NCBI RefSeq assembly: GCF_013408555.1
Contig: NZ_JACBZN010000001.1
Location: 2,232,001-2,296,000 of the forward strand
Length of the DNA: 64,000 nt
Direction: 5' to 3'
From: Aeromicrobium tamlense
Lineage (GTDB): Bacteria > Actinomycetota > Actinomycetes > Propionibacteriales > Nocardioidaceae
Shown here: positions 23,681 through 35,807 of the stretch, piece by piece
Numbering within the stretch: position 1 is the first letter of the stretch
How the letters are laid out: each line of letters begins with the position of its first letter
Position numbers and translations under genes: made by a program
The notes under the pieces: generated by a model
Database searches by the model: none
Seen by the model: the letters and a program-made list of their open reading frames with translations, nothing else
What the model was told of the DNA's origin: nothing

Positions 23681-26600
23681 TCACCGTAACCCGAGCCGCG
23701 TCTCGAGCGCCGCACGCTCGGGCAGGTCGTCGAACGTGTGCGACCGACCGAGGCGGACGTAGTGGAACGTGCCCACGACCAGACGCGGGTCGAGGTCGTG
23801 CATCTCGGCCCACGCGAGGCGGTAGAGCGCGAGTTGGAGCGGGTCGGCGTCGGGCGTGCGGTTGGTCTTCCAGTCGACCACTTCGAAGCCGGCCGTGCCG
23901 TCGGCGAGCTCGGTGGCGAAGACGGCGTCGATCCGGCCGATCACCTGCTGCCCGCCGAGGCGCAGCGTGAACGGCGCCTCGATCGCGACGGGCTCGCGTC
24001 CGGCGAACGGTCCGGACTCGAAGGCCTCCTTGAGCGCCTCGAGGTCGGACTCGTCCATCACCTCGGCGTCGCCGCGGCCCGGGAGCTCGTCGGGGTCGAG
24101 CAGCGTCTGCTGGCCGTACCGAGCCTCGATCCAGGCGTGGAACCGCGTGCCGAAGCGGGCCGCCGCCGAGGGCTGGCGCGGCATCGGCCGTGCCAGCGCC
24201 CGGACGAACGCCTCCTCGTCCTCGGCCAGCGCGAGGACGGACGTGGCCGACAGCGAGGCCGGGAGCTCGACGTGGATGGCTCTCTCGGCGCGGGCCCGGG
24301 CCTCCTCCAGCAGCAGGTCGAGGTCGGTGCGCAGCTCGGCGAGGCGCTCGTCGCCCTCGACCGGAGGCGCCTCCTCCGCGTCGAGATGGCGCCGGACGGC
24401 GGCGGCGAGCTCGCGGCGGCGGTCGAACGAGGTCAGCGCGACCGGCCACGGGACGGTCTGGTCGACCAGGTGCGGGTTCTGGTCGTCGTCGACGGGCGCC
24501 TCGGCCCACACCACGGGGTCGCTCCCGTGCTCGGCGAGCCAGTCGCGGACGTCGACGAGGAACTGCGACTCGGCGCGCGGCCTCAGCTGGGTGCGGCCCC
24601 AGCGGTGGCCACTGACGTGCAGGCGCCGCTTGGCGCGCGTGAACGCCACGTAGGCCAGCCGGATCTCCTCCATCAGCGCGTCACGGCGGGTGTCCTCCTC
24701 GAACGCCTTCTTCGCCGGGCTGGTGAACTCGGCGACCTGCGGGACGAACGCGACGTCGCCGCGCAGCGGTGCCGGGAGCGCCTTGGCGACCGTGGGCCAG
24801 CGCGAGCGCCCGCGACCGGAAGGGAAGACGGTGCCCGAGACGAAGGGCACGAAGACCTCCTCGAACTCCAAGCCCTTCGCACGGTGGATCGTCAGCAGCT
24901 TGATCGAGTCGGCGTCGGACGGAGCGCTGAGCTCCATGCCCTCGTTGTACTCGCGTTCGGCGTCGAGGTGCGCCAGCAGGCCCGGCAGCGAGGCGTAGCG
25001 GTCGTGCTGGGCGTAGTCGCCGATCGCGTCGATCAGCAGCGCGAGGTTGTCGGTGGGCACGCCCGCGACCGGCAGCTCGACGTCGAGGTCGAGCTCGGTG
25101 ACGACGCGGCGGGCGAGGTCGAGCAGCGGCTCGTGCGCGTGACGGCGCAGTCGTCGCAGCATCGCGGCGAGGTCGGCGAACCGCGAGCGCGCCTCGTCGG
25201 AGTAGGCGGCGTCGCCCGGGTCCTCGATCGCCTCGGCCAGCGACACGATCTCGGTGGGGTCGACGCCGGTGGTGGCCTCGTCGAGCGCCGCCTGCAGCAG
25301 CGCGTCGGGGTCGCTGGCGTCGACGTCTCCCCCGTCGCGCCACTGGCGGCCGAGCTCGGCGGCGCGACGGCCCAGCAGGGCGAGGTCGCGCTCGCCGATC
25401 CGCCAGCGCACGCCGGTGAGCAGGCGAAGGACGGCGGGGTTGGCCGTGACGTCGTCGAGGACGGCCAGCACCGACAGCACGTCGACGACCTCGGGCTGCT
25501 GGAGCAGGCCGGTGAGGCCCACGATCTCGACGGGCAGGCCCCGCGAGCGCAGTGCCCGCACGATCTCGGGGTTCTCGTTGGTGGTGCGCACCAGGACGGC
25601 GATCTCACGACGCTCGGTGCCGCGCTCGACCGAGTCGACCACGAGGTCCACGAGCGCCTCGATCTCCTCGGCGACGCCCTGGTGCAGCGCGACCGACACC
25701 TCGCCCGACGGATTCTCGGGCGCGGCCTTCAGTGGCGTGACGATCTCGGCGACGCCCGGCGAGCCGTAGTAGTCGCGGGCGACGTGGCCGGCGAGGTCGA
25801 TGATCTCGGGCGCGCACCGGCGGGTGACGTCGAGGCTGAACAGCCGTCCCTTCGCGCCGCCGGCGCCCGGGAAGTCGTCGAGGAACGCCGTGAGGTTGCC
25901 CGAGGCGGCGCCGCGCCAGCCGTAGATGCCCTGGGCCGGGTCGCCGACGGCGCTGATGGGCCGGCCCGCGAACAGGGCCTGCAGCAGGTCGCGCTGGGCC
26001 ACCGAGGTGTCCTGGTACTCGTCGAGCAGGACGACGTCGAAGCGCTCGCGCAGGACCTGCTGGACCTCGGGCAGGGTGGCCAGCTGGGCGCCCCAGGCCA
26101 TCTGGTCGGAGAAGTCCATGACCCCCGCGTCGGCCTTGGCGGCGCGGTACTCGTCGACGAGGTCGGCCAGCTCGTCGCGCTTGAGGCAGGCCGCGACGAT
26201 CTCCTCGTGCCACTTGAGCTGCTTCTCGGCGGACTGGGCGCGCTCGATCGTGGCGCGGTCGAACTCCCGCAGCTCGTCGGTGGTGACGAGGTGCTCCGAC
26301 AGCTGGCCGTCGAGCTCGAGGAGATCGCCGATGACGGTGGGCAGCCACGCCGAGACGTGGCGCAGCGGGCCCTCGTGACGCCGGGCGGTGCGGGCGGCGA
26401 TCTGGAAGCGCGTGGCGTCGGCGAGCACGCGCAGGTCGGGCTCGATCCCCATCCGCAGGCCGTGCTCGGCGATGAGGGTGCCGGCGAACGCGTGGTAGGT
26501 GGAGACGGTCGGCTCGCCGAACTCGGAGAAGTCGCCGACGAGCTCGAGCGACTCGCGCACGCGGCCGGCCAGCTCGGCCGCGGCCTTCGACGTGAAGGTC

Positions 26601-26805
26601 AGTCCCAGCAGCCGGTCGGGGGCGTAGCCGAGGTGGCCCACGAGCCACACGACGCGTGCGGCCATCACGGCGGTCTTGCCGGCACCGGCGCCCGCGATGA
26701 TCGCCTGCGGCTGCGCCGGGTCGGCGGTGATCGCGGCCAGCTGCGCCTCGCTGAAGGGGATGCCGAGCACCTCGCGCAGGTGGTCGGTGTCGCGCACGAG
26801 CGGCG

Positions 26806-26809
<4 letters not shown>
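23681..26809 (-). CDS. adnB: AdnB-type helicase-nuclease subunit
   Basis: The 1042-aa protein has an N-terminal UvrD-like motor (Walker A AGAGAGKTAV at 39-48, DEYQDT, and LAYVAFTRAKRRL) and a C-terminal RecB-family nuclease (GRIDAVF, then VVDWKT with the catalytic D-x-K). Together with the upstream gene it forms the AdnAB double-strand-break resection machine of actinobacteria. GTG 26809 overlaps the adnA stop by 4 bp, so the subunits are translated together. The open frame extends further upstream but only as sequence antisense-like to adnA. Confidence 0.92.
23683..23688 (-). promoter_or_regulatory. -10 box for nudC within the adnB 3' end
   Basis: TACGGT on the minus strand ends 5 nt before GTG 23677, overlapping the last adnB codons. 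Confidence 0.45.
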
Positions 26810-29988
<3,179 letters not shown>

Positions 29989-30037
29989 ACGCCCATGGAA
30001 CCAGACCCCGCCGACAGTCCTCGGGAGCCGGGGAGGA

Positions 30038-30328
30038 TCAGAAGTCCGGCGCGAGGGCGTCCTTCACGATCACCCGGCCGCTGCGGACGGGAGTGCCCTC
30101 GTCGCGCCAGTGCTGCTGGGCGTCGATCACGAGATGAGCGGGCAGGGAGCCGTCGGCGCGCACGACGCGCCACCACGGGACGCCGCCGCCCTCGAGCGAC
30201 ATCACGCGTCCGACCTGACGCGCGCCGCCGCGCCCCAGCCGCTCGGCGATCAGGCCGTAGGTGGCGACGCACCCCGGCGGGATCTGCTCGACGACCTCGA
30301 GGACGGCCTCGGTGAACTCCTCGTCCAT
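30038..30328 (-). CDS. Alkyltransferase-like (ATL) DNA repair protein
   Basis: The 96-aa protein is the DNA-binding domain of O6-alkylguanine methyltransferases (PGCVATYGLIAERLG, ARQVGRVMS), but the catalytic Cys in the PCHRV motif is replaced by Trp: here it reads PWWRV. It therefore cannot accept the alkyl group and should instead bind alkylated guanine and flag it for nucleotide excision repair, as ATL proteins do. It lies 49 bp upstream of adnA on the same strand and may share its transcript. M. tuberculosis has an ATL in the same neighbourhood. Confidence 0.9.
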   Translation of the reverse strand: MDEEFTEAVLEVVEQIPPGCVATYGLIAERLGRGGARQVGRVMSLEGGGVPWWRVVRADGSLPAHLVIDAQQHWRDEGTPVRSGRVIVKDALAPDF

Positions 30329-30369
30329 GACCCCGATCCTGTCAGCAGGACCGGGGCCACGACGAGCGG

Positions 30370-31542
30370 TCAGTAGTTGGGCTGGCTCGGGTCGATCTGG
30401 TTGACCCAGGCCACGACGCCGCCGCCGACGTGCACGGCGTCGGAGTAGCCGGCGCCCTTGAGCACCGCGAGGGCCTCGGCCGAGCGGACGCCCGACTTGC
30501 AGTGCAGGACGACCTGCTTGTCCTGCGGCAGCTGGTCGAAGGCACGGCCCGCGAGGACCTCGCCCTTGGGGATCAGGACCGATCCGGGGATGCGGTTGAT
30601 CTCGTACTCGTTCGGCTCGCGCACGTCGACCAGGACGAAGTCCCGACCACCGTCGCCGCGCTCCTTGAGCCAGCTCTCGAGCGTGGCGACCGAGATCGTC
30701 GAGTCGGCCGCGGCGTCGGCGGCCTCGTCGCTGATCGCGCCGCAGAACGCCTCGTAGTCGCCCAGCAGCTCGGTCGGCAGCACGCCGTTCGGGTCGCGGC
30801 GGACCTTGAGCGTCGTGTACCGCATCTCGAGCGCGTCGTAGACCATGAGGCGGCCGATCAGCGGATCGCCGATGCCGGTGATCAGCTTGATCGCCTCGGT
30901 GACCATGATCGAGCCGATCGAGGCGCACAGGACGCCCAGCACGCCGCCCTCGGCGCACGACGGGACCATGCCCGGCGGCGGCGGCTCGGGGTAGAGATCG
31001 CGGTACTGCGGACCCTCCTGCGCCCAGAAGACCGAGACCTGGCCCTCGAAGCGGTAGATCGAGCCCCACACGTACGGCTTGTTGAGGATGACGGCCGCGT
31101 CGTTCACGAGGTAGCGCGTCGCGAAGTTGTCGGTGCCGTCGAGGATCAGGTCGTACTGGCTGAAGATGTCCAGCACGTTGTCGTTGTCCAGGCGCACGTG
31201 GTGCGTGATGACGTTGACGTAGGGGTTGGCCTCCGCGACCGCCTCCGCGGCGCTCTGCACCTTCGGCTTGTCGATGTCGGACTGCCCGTGGATGATCTGG
31301 CGCTGCAGGTTGGACTCGTCGACGACGTCGTCGTCGATGATGCCCAGCGTGCCGACGCCGGCGGCGGCCAGGTACAGCAGCGCGGGGCTGCCGAGACCGC
31401 CCGCGCCGATCACGAGGACCTTCGCGTTCTTGAGGCGCTTCTGTCCCGTCATCCCGACGTCGGGAATGATCAGGTGACGGCTGTACCGACGGACTTCGTC
31501 GATCGTCAGTTCGTCGGCGGGCTCGACCAGGGGCGCGACCAC
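30370..31542 (-). CDS. moeZ: Adenylyltransferase / sulfurtransferase MoeZ
   Basis: The 390-aa protein has an N-terminal ThiF/MoeB-type adenylation domain (VLVIGAGGLGSPALLYL Rossmann loop, about 42-58; NLQRQI) and a C-terminal rhodanese domain with active-site loop CKSGVRSA (about 347-354). It activates and sulfurates ThiS-like carrier proteins (MoaD, CysO, ThiS) for molybdopterin, cysteine or thiamine synthesis. A clean GAAGGAG lies before the GTG start. The position matches Rv3206c. Confidence 0.95.
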   Translation of the reverse strand: MVAPLVEPADELTIDEVRRYSRHLIIPDVGMTGQKRLKNAKVLVIGAGGLGSPALLYLAAAGVGTLGIIDDDVVDESNLQRQIIHGQSDIDKPKVQSAAEAVAEANPYVNVITHHVRLDNDNVLDIFSQYDLILDGTDNFATRYLVNDAAVILNKPYVWGSIYRFEGQVSVFWAQEGPQYRDLYPEPPPPGMVPSCAEGGVLGVLCASIGSIMVTEAIKLITGIGDPLIGRLMVYDALEMRYTTLKVRRDPNGVLPTELLGDYEAFCGAISDEAADAAADSTISVATLESWLKERGDGGRDFVLVDVREPNEYEINRIPGSVLIPKGEVLAGRAFDQLPQDKQVVLHCKSGVRSAEALAVLKGAGYSDAVHVGGGVVAWVNQIDPSQPNY

Positions 31543-31701
31543 GGGCTTCTCCTTCGATTGCGGGGCTCACCGGGCTCAACCCGGCGCCGACGACCATTGT
31601 TCCCGTCCGGTCCCAGCATGTGGCGGGCCGTCCGCTGGGTGGACAGCACGCCACACGGCCCGCAACGCCGCGCTGCAAGCGACCGGTGGGTAACCGACCG
31701 C

Positions 31702-31707
31702 TAGGGT
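31702..31707 (+). promoter_or_regulatory. -10 box for leaderless TetR transcript
   Basis: TAGGGT ends 6 nt before GTG 31714. A short inverted repeat, CGGT-N5-ACCG, lies just upstream (31684-31696) and could be the operator. Confidence 0.5.
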
Positions 31708-31713
31708 TGGGGC

Positions 31714-32349
31714 GTGACCCAGACCCCTGAGGCTCGGCCCCGCGCTGGACGGCTGCCGCGCACCGCTCGGCGGGCCCAACTGCTCGACGTGGCCCTCGAC
31801 GTGTTCGTCGAGCAGGGCTACCACGCGGCCTCGATGGACGAGATCGCCGAGCGCGCGGGCGTCTCCAAGCCCGTGCTCTACCAGCACTTCCCCGGCAAGC
31901 TCGACCTCTACACCGCGCTGGTCTCCTCGGCCGTCGACACGGTGATCGAGGGCGTGCGCGAGGCGCTCGCGTCCACCCAGGACAACCGCGAGCGCGTCCA
32001 AGCCAGCATGCGCCTGTGGTACGACAGCGTCGCCGACCGGGAGAAGGCGTTCCGCCTCGTCTTCGAGTCCGACCTCACCAGTGATCCCGAGGTCCGCGAG
32101 CTCGTCGACCGGGTCACCTCCGAGTCCGCCGCGGCGATCGCCGACGTGATCGTCGAGGACACCGGCCTGTCGCAGGGCGCCGCCGAGCTGCTCGCCGCCG
32201 GCCTCGTCGGCATGGGCCACGTCGGCGCCCGCGCCTGGCTGTCCGGCGCGTCGGGCCTGTCGCGCGACGACGCCGTCACACTCGCCTCGACTCTCGCCTG
32301 GCGCGGGATCGGCGGGTTCCCCAAGCCCACCAACCAAGGAGATGAGTGA
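31714..32349 (+). CDS. TetR/AcrR family transcriptional regulator
   Basis: The 211-aa protein has a TetR N-terminal HTH (about 20-66: QLLDVALDVFVEQGYHAASM, VSKPVLYQHF) and an all-helical ligand domain. It resembles Rv3208 by sequence feel and position. The effector is unknown. The next gene (DUF3107) overlaps its stop by 4 bp, so the two are co-translated. The start sits on a leaderless promoter, and autoregulation is likely but unproven. Confidence 0.9.
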   Translation: MTQTPEARPRAGRLPRTARRAQLLDVALDVFVEQGYHAASMDEIAERAGVSKPVLYQHFPGKLDLYTALVSSAVDTVIEGVREALASTQDNRERVQASMRLWYDSVADREKAFRLVFESDLTSDPEVRELVDRVTSESAAAIADVIVEDTGLSQGAAELLAAGLVGMGHVGARAWLSGASGLSRDDAVTLASTLAWRGIGGFPKPTNQGDE

Positions 32350-32582
32350 CCGTGGAGGTCAAGATCGGCGTGCAGAACGCCGCCCGTGAGCTGTCCGTCG
32401 ACACCGACGTCGAGCCCGACAAGGTGCTGGCGACCCTGAACGACGCCCTCAAGGACGACTCGCTGTTCACCCTGACCGACAGCAAGGGTCACACCGTGGC
32501 CGTGCCGGCCGACAAGGTCGCCTACCTGTACTTCAACGCCGACAGCGGCCGCAAGGTCGGCTTCGGCCTCACGAGCTCCTGA
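32346..32582 (+). CDS. DUF3107 small conserved protein
   Basis: The 78-aa protein matches the DUF3107 family (TB9.4 type): VEVKIGVQNAARELSVDTD, then VPADKVAYLYFNAD and RKVGFG. It is soluble with no cysteines; its function is unknown. The GTG start overlaps the TetR stop (GTGA) and is preceded by AAGGAG. Conserved pairing with the TetR gene suggests a shared task. Confidence 0.88.
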   Translation: MTVEVKIGVQNAARELSVDTDVEPDKVLATLNDALKDDSLFTLTDSKGHTVAVPADKVAYLYFNADSGRKVGFGLTSS

Positions 32583-32588
32583 GCCGGC

Positions 32589-32619
32589 GCCCGCCTCAGG
32601 CGTCCAGCCCGAGGCGGGC
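32589..32619. terminator. Possible bidirectional terminator
   Basis: GCCCGCCTC and GAGGCGGGC form a 9-bp stem with a 13-nt loop at the convergent junction of the DUF3107 and ferritin-like genes, overlapping the latter's last codons. Confidence 0.45.
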
Positions 32620-33294
32620 CATGCGCTCGGCATGGGCCTCGGTGATGCGCGTGAACATGCGCCCGATCGAGGCCAGGTCGAAGCCGCCCGGTCGATCCGC
32701 GGCACCGACCACCACGGCCGTCAGCACGTCGCGCTCGGCCACCACCATCTGGGCCTGGCTGAGCGCCTCGCCCATCAGTCGCCGGCCCCACAGCGCGAGC
32801 CTTCCGGCCACCCGCGGGTCCGCGGCGATCGCCTCGCGCACCTGGTCGACGACGAACTCGCTGTTGCCCGTCTGGCTCATCGTCTCCAGCACCAGCTGGC
32901 GGGTGTCGGCGTCGAGGAACGCCGCGATCTCGCGGTAGAAGTCGGCCGCCAACCCGTCGCCCACGTAGGCCTTCAGCAGGCCCTCGAGCCAGTCCGACGG
33001 CTCGGTCTTGCCGTGGAAGCGGCTGAACGTGGTGCGGAACGAGTCCATCACCGCGTAGGGGTCCTCCCCCAGCTCGACGAGGCGGTCGCGCAGCTGCACG
33101 AAGTGGCTCCACTCCGACGCGGCCATCGTCTGGATCGCGACCTTGGTGCGCAGGTCGGGCGCCTCCTGGGCGTCCTGGTTGAGCTGCTCCACGGCGCTGA
33201 GCTCGCCGTAGCTGAGCAGGGCCAGCAGCTCGACCACGCCCGCACGGTAGTCGGGGTCGTCGAGGGGTCCACCGGGGGTCGCATCGGAGCTCAT
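32596..33294 (-). CDS. Ferritin-like fold protein
   Basis: The 232-aa all-helical protein has carboxylate and histidine residues arranged as in ferritin-like diiron proteins (ELSAVEQLNQDA, ASEWSHFVQL, and later EALSQAQMVV). It corresponds to the Rv3210c-type family; whether it binds a diiron centre or has enzymatic (MiaE-like) activity is not known. ATG 33294 is 7 nt after a TACAGT -10 box, so leaderless. Longer in-frame starts would run through the divergent promoter region. Confidence 0.8.
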   Translation of the reverse strand: MSSDATPGGPLDDPDYRAGVVELLALLSYGELSAVEQLNQDAQEAPDLRTKVAIQTMAASEWSHFVQLRDRLVELGEDPYAVMDSFRTTFSRFHGKTEPSDWLEGLLKAYVGDGLAADFYREIAAFLDADTRQLVLETMSQTGNSEFVVDQVREAIAADPRVAGRLALWGRRLMGEALSQAQMVVAERDVLTAVVVGAADRPGGFDLASIGRMFTRITEAHAERMARLGLDA

Positions 33295-33301
33295 GATCGG
33301 G

Positions 33302-33307
33302 ACTGTA
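33302..33307 (-). promoter_or_regulatory. -10 box for leaderless ferritin-like transcript
   Basis: TACAGT on the minus strand ends 7 nt before ATG 33294. Confidence 0.55.
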
Positions 33308-33341
33308 GCGCGGCGTCCGCCCGGCCCGAGGCACGCGACGT

Positions 33342-33382
33342 TACAGTGGAGGGGTATTCGCCGATCCTGTCGCCACAGGATC
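33342..33382 (+). promoter_or_regulatory. Promoter and 5'-UTR hairpin of the DEAD-box helicase gene
   Basis: TACAGT at 33342-33347 is a plausible -10 box. The predicted leader of roughly 85 nt carries a perfect 8-bp hairpin, GATCCTGT-CGCC-ACAGGATC (33363-33382). Confidence 0.45.
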
Positions 33383-33437
33383 CAAGCCATTTCAGATCCG
33401 CTGACAGTAGATCGCGCACAGAAACCAGAGCAGACCC

Positions 33438-34925
33438 CTGACTACCTTCACCGAACTGGGCGTCATGCCCGAGATCGCCGACGCCCTCGCCGACAAGGGC
33501 ATCATCGAGGCCTTCCCCATCCAGGAGATGACCCTCTCGGTCGCCCTCGTGGGCACCGACCTCATCGGACAGGCCCGCACCGGCACCGGCAAGACGCTGG
33601 CCTTCTCCATCCCCGTCATCCAGCGCACCGTGGCGCCGCACGACCCCGACTACGACCAGCTGGTCGAGCCGGGCAAGCCCCAGGCCCTCATCGTCGCGCC
33701 GACGCGCGAGCTCGCGATCCAGGTCGCCGGCGACGTCGCCACGGCCTCGAAGAACCGCGGCACGCGCAACCTCACCATCTACGGCGGCGTGCCCTACGAG
33801 CCGCAGCTCGAGGCCCTCGAGGCCGGCGTCGACATCGTCGTCGGCACCCCGGGCCGCATCCTCGACCTCGTCAACCGCGGCGCGCTCGACATCAGCCACG
33901 TCAAGTCGCTCGTCCTCGACGAGGCCGACGAGATGCTCGACCTGGGTTTCCTGCCCGACGTCGAGTCGATCCTCGCGCGCACGCCCGAGACCCGCCAGAC
34001 GATGCTGTTCAGCGCGACGATGCCGTCCTCGATCGTCACCCTGGCGCGCAAGCACATGCGCCACCCGATGAACATCCGTGCCGAGTCGGCCGAGGCCGGC
34101 CAGACCGTGCCCGCCACGAGCCAGTTCGTCTGGCAGGCGCACGACATGGACAAGCCCGAGGTCGTCGCCCGCATCCTGCAGGCCGACGACGTCGAGCGCG
34201 TCGTGATCTTCACGCGCACCAAGCGCCAGGCGCAGCGCGTGGCCGACGACCTGGCCGACCGCGGCTTCCCGGCCTCGCCGCTGCACGGCGACATGGCCCA
34301 GAAGGCCCGCGAGAAGGCGCTCGACGGCTTCCGCGAGGGCAAGGTCAGCATCCTGGTCGCCACCGACGTCGCCGCCCGCGGCATCGACGTGGCGAACATC
34401 AGCCACGTCATCAACTACACGTGCCCCGAGGACGACAAGACCTACGTGCACCGCATCGGCCGCACCGGTCGCGCCGGCGCGACCGGCACCGCGGTCACGT
34501 TCGTCGACTGGGCCGACATCCAGCGCTGGAAGCTCATCAACAAGGCGCTCGACCTGCCCTACGACGAGCCGCAGGAGACGTACTCCACGTCGGACCACCT
34601 GTTCCACGACCTCGGCATCGACCGCAACGTCAAGGGTCGTCTGAAGCCGCCGGCGCCGAAGGAGCCCCGCTCCGAGGGCGGCCGCGACGGCCAGAAGCGC
34701 GACGGCGATCGTCGCGACGGTGGCAGCCGCAACCGCAGCCGCAGCCGTCAGCGCACCCGCGGCGGCCAGCCCGTCGAGGGCGCCGAGCGTCCCGCGGCCG
34801 AGACGGCCTCCGCGACCTCGGGCGAGGACAAGCCGGCCGGCGAGGGCCAGGCGCGTCGCCGCCGCCGTCGCCGCCGTCCCTCGGGCGAGCAGGCCTCCGG
34901 CTCCACCCCCGCCTCCGCGTCCTGA
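33438..34925 (+). CDS. DEAD-box RNA helicase, probable CTG start
   Basis: The 495-aa protein has all DEAD-box motifs: Q motif, ARTGTGKT (Walker A), PTRELA, LDEADEML, SAT, and HRIGRTGR, then a basic Arg/Gly/Gln-rich tail for RNA binding. The first ATG (33465) would remove the conserved Phe that lies 25 residues before the Q-motif Gln. Reading upstream, TTFTELGV restores that Phe at the correct spacing, and an in-frame TAG stands at 33408. The best start in the interval is CTG 33438, with ATG 33465 as fallback. It matches Rv3211 (RhlE-like) by position. Confidence 0.9.
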   Translation: MTTFTELGVMPEIADALADKGIIEAFPIQEMTLSVALVGTDLIGQARTGTGKTLAFSIPVIQRTVAPHDPDYDQLVEPGKPQALIVAPTRELAIQVAGDVATASKNRGTRNLTIYGGVPYEPQLEALEAGVDIVVGTPGRILDLVNRGALDISHVKSLVLDEADEMLDLGFLPDVESILARTPETRQTMLFSATMPSSIVTLARKHMRHPMNIRAESAEAGQTVPATSQFVWQAHDMDKPEVVARILQADDVERVVIFTRTKRQAQRVADDLADRGFPASPLHGDMAQKAREKALDGFREGKVSILVATDVAARGIDVANISHVINYTCPEDDKTYVHRIGRTGRAGATGTAVTFVDWADIQRWKLINKALDLPYDEPQETYSTSDHLFHDLGIDRNVKGRLKPPAPKEPRSEGGRDGQKRDGDRRDGGSRNRSRSRQRTRGGQPVEGAERPAAETASATSGEDKPAGEGQARRRRRRRRPSGEQASGSTPASAS

Positions 34926-34931
34926 CGCGAC

Positions 34932-35017
34932 GTGACAGTTTCCCCGGTTAACCGGGGAAACTGTCACTGAGCGAGGTTTGCGAACCCTGTGAAGTGACAG
35001 GAAACCTCGTGAAGTGG
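34932..35017. repeat. Structured palindromic repeat, copy A
   Basis: Between two convergent genes lies a 36-bp perfect palindrome (34932-34967, centre CCGGTT|AACCGG). It is followed by a compound hairpin: CGAGGTTT (34972-34979) pairs with AAACCTCG (35002-35009), and CCTGT/ACAGG pairs inside it around a GAAGTG loop. The same sequence modules recur at 58382-58463, so this is a dispersed repeat family. It may also act as a bidirectional terminator here. Confidence 0.8.
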
Positions 35018-35033
35018 GCCGGGCTCGTCGCCG

Positions 35034-35807
35034 TCACGCCGTGACGACGACCGGAGTGCCGTCGGGTGCCCAGTCCCAGAGGTACTTGGCGTCCGACTTC
35101 TCCTGGCGGATGCAGCCCGCCGACAGGGCCTGGCCCAGCTGCTCGATGGTCTGTTCCGGCTTGCCGTTGTTGTAGACCGGGATCGAGTGGAAGCCGATGG
35201 GCGCGTTCTGGCCGGTCGTGAACTGCACGAAGTACTCCATCGTGCCGGTGTAGTCGAAGCTCGTGGCGTGCCGCGTGCGCGACTGCACGGCGTAGCTGCC
35301 CGGCTGGAGGTTGTCGAAGCGGCTCCCCGAGACGAGGTAGGTGCGGTCGACGGTCCCGTCGGCCTCGATCAGCCAGACCCGCTGGTCGGACTGGTCGAAC
35401 ACGATGCGGCGTCCCTCACCGGAGCTCGCCGGGGGCGGCGGGCTGGCCTTCGCCTTCGCGGCCTGCTGCTTCGCCTTCTTCTCGGCCAGGGCCTTCGTGC
35501 GCTGGGTCTGGAGGGCGAGCTCGCGCGTGGTGTGCGCCTGCTCGCCGGCGGCCGTGATCACGGGAGCCACCGTCTCGACGACGGCGGTGCCGGTTCCGGC
35601 GGTGGCGGACGTCGCGGGCTCGCGCACGAGCGAGACCGCGGAGACGGTGGCGGTGAGCGCGACGGCGCCGATGAGCGCGGCGACGCGGCCGAGACGGACA
35701 CGGGGCGGGGAAGCCATGTCCTCCACGGTAGGCGCGACCTTGCGCCGATGGCCGACTTCGCGCGGTGTGCGCGTGGCGGACTCGCCGGGCCCGTCGGGTC
35801 CGGTCAT
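35034..35807 (-). CDS. L,D-transpeptidase (YkuD domain), membrane-anchored
   Basis: The 257-aa protein has a cytoplasmic N-terminus, one signal-anchor helix (about 40-60), an Ala/Lys/Gln-rich coiled segment (ALQTQRTKALAEKKAKQQAA), and a C-terminal YkuD catalytic domain. The catalytic motif is present as GFHSIP followed by LSAGCIRQ, with nucleophile Cys and partner His. It should form 3-3 peptidoglycan cross-links or anchor proteins to the wall. ATG 35807 overlaps the parA stop (ATGA). A shorter start at ATG 35717 (MASPPRVR) begins right before the anchor and cannot be excluded, though its GGAGG is too close. Confidence 0.85.
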   Translation of the reverse strand: MTGPDGPGESATRTPREVGHRRKVAPTVEDMASPPRVRLGRVAALIGAVALTATVSAVSLVREPATSATAGTGTAVVETVAPVITAAGEQAHTTRELALQTQRTKALAEKKAKQQAAKAKASPPPPASSGEGRRIVFDQSDQRVWLIEADGTVDRTYLVSGSRFDNLQPGSYAVQSRTRHATSFDYTGTMEYFVQFTTGQNAPIGFHSIPVYNNGKPEQTIEQLGQALSAGCIRQEKSDAKYLWDWAPDGTPVVVTA

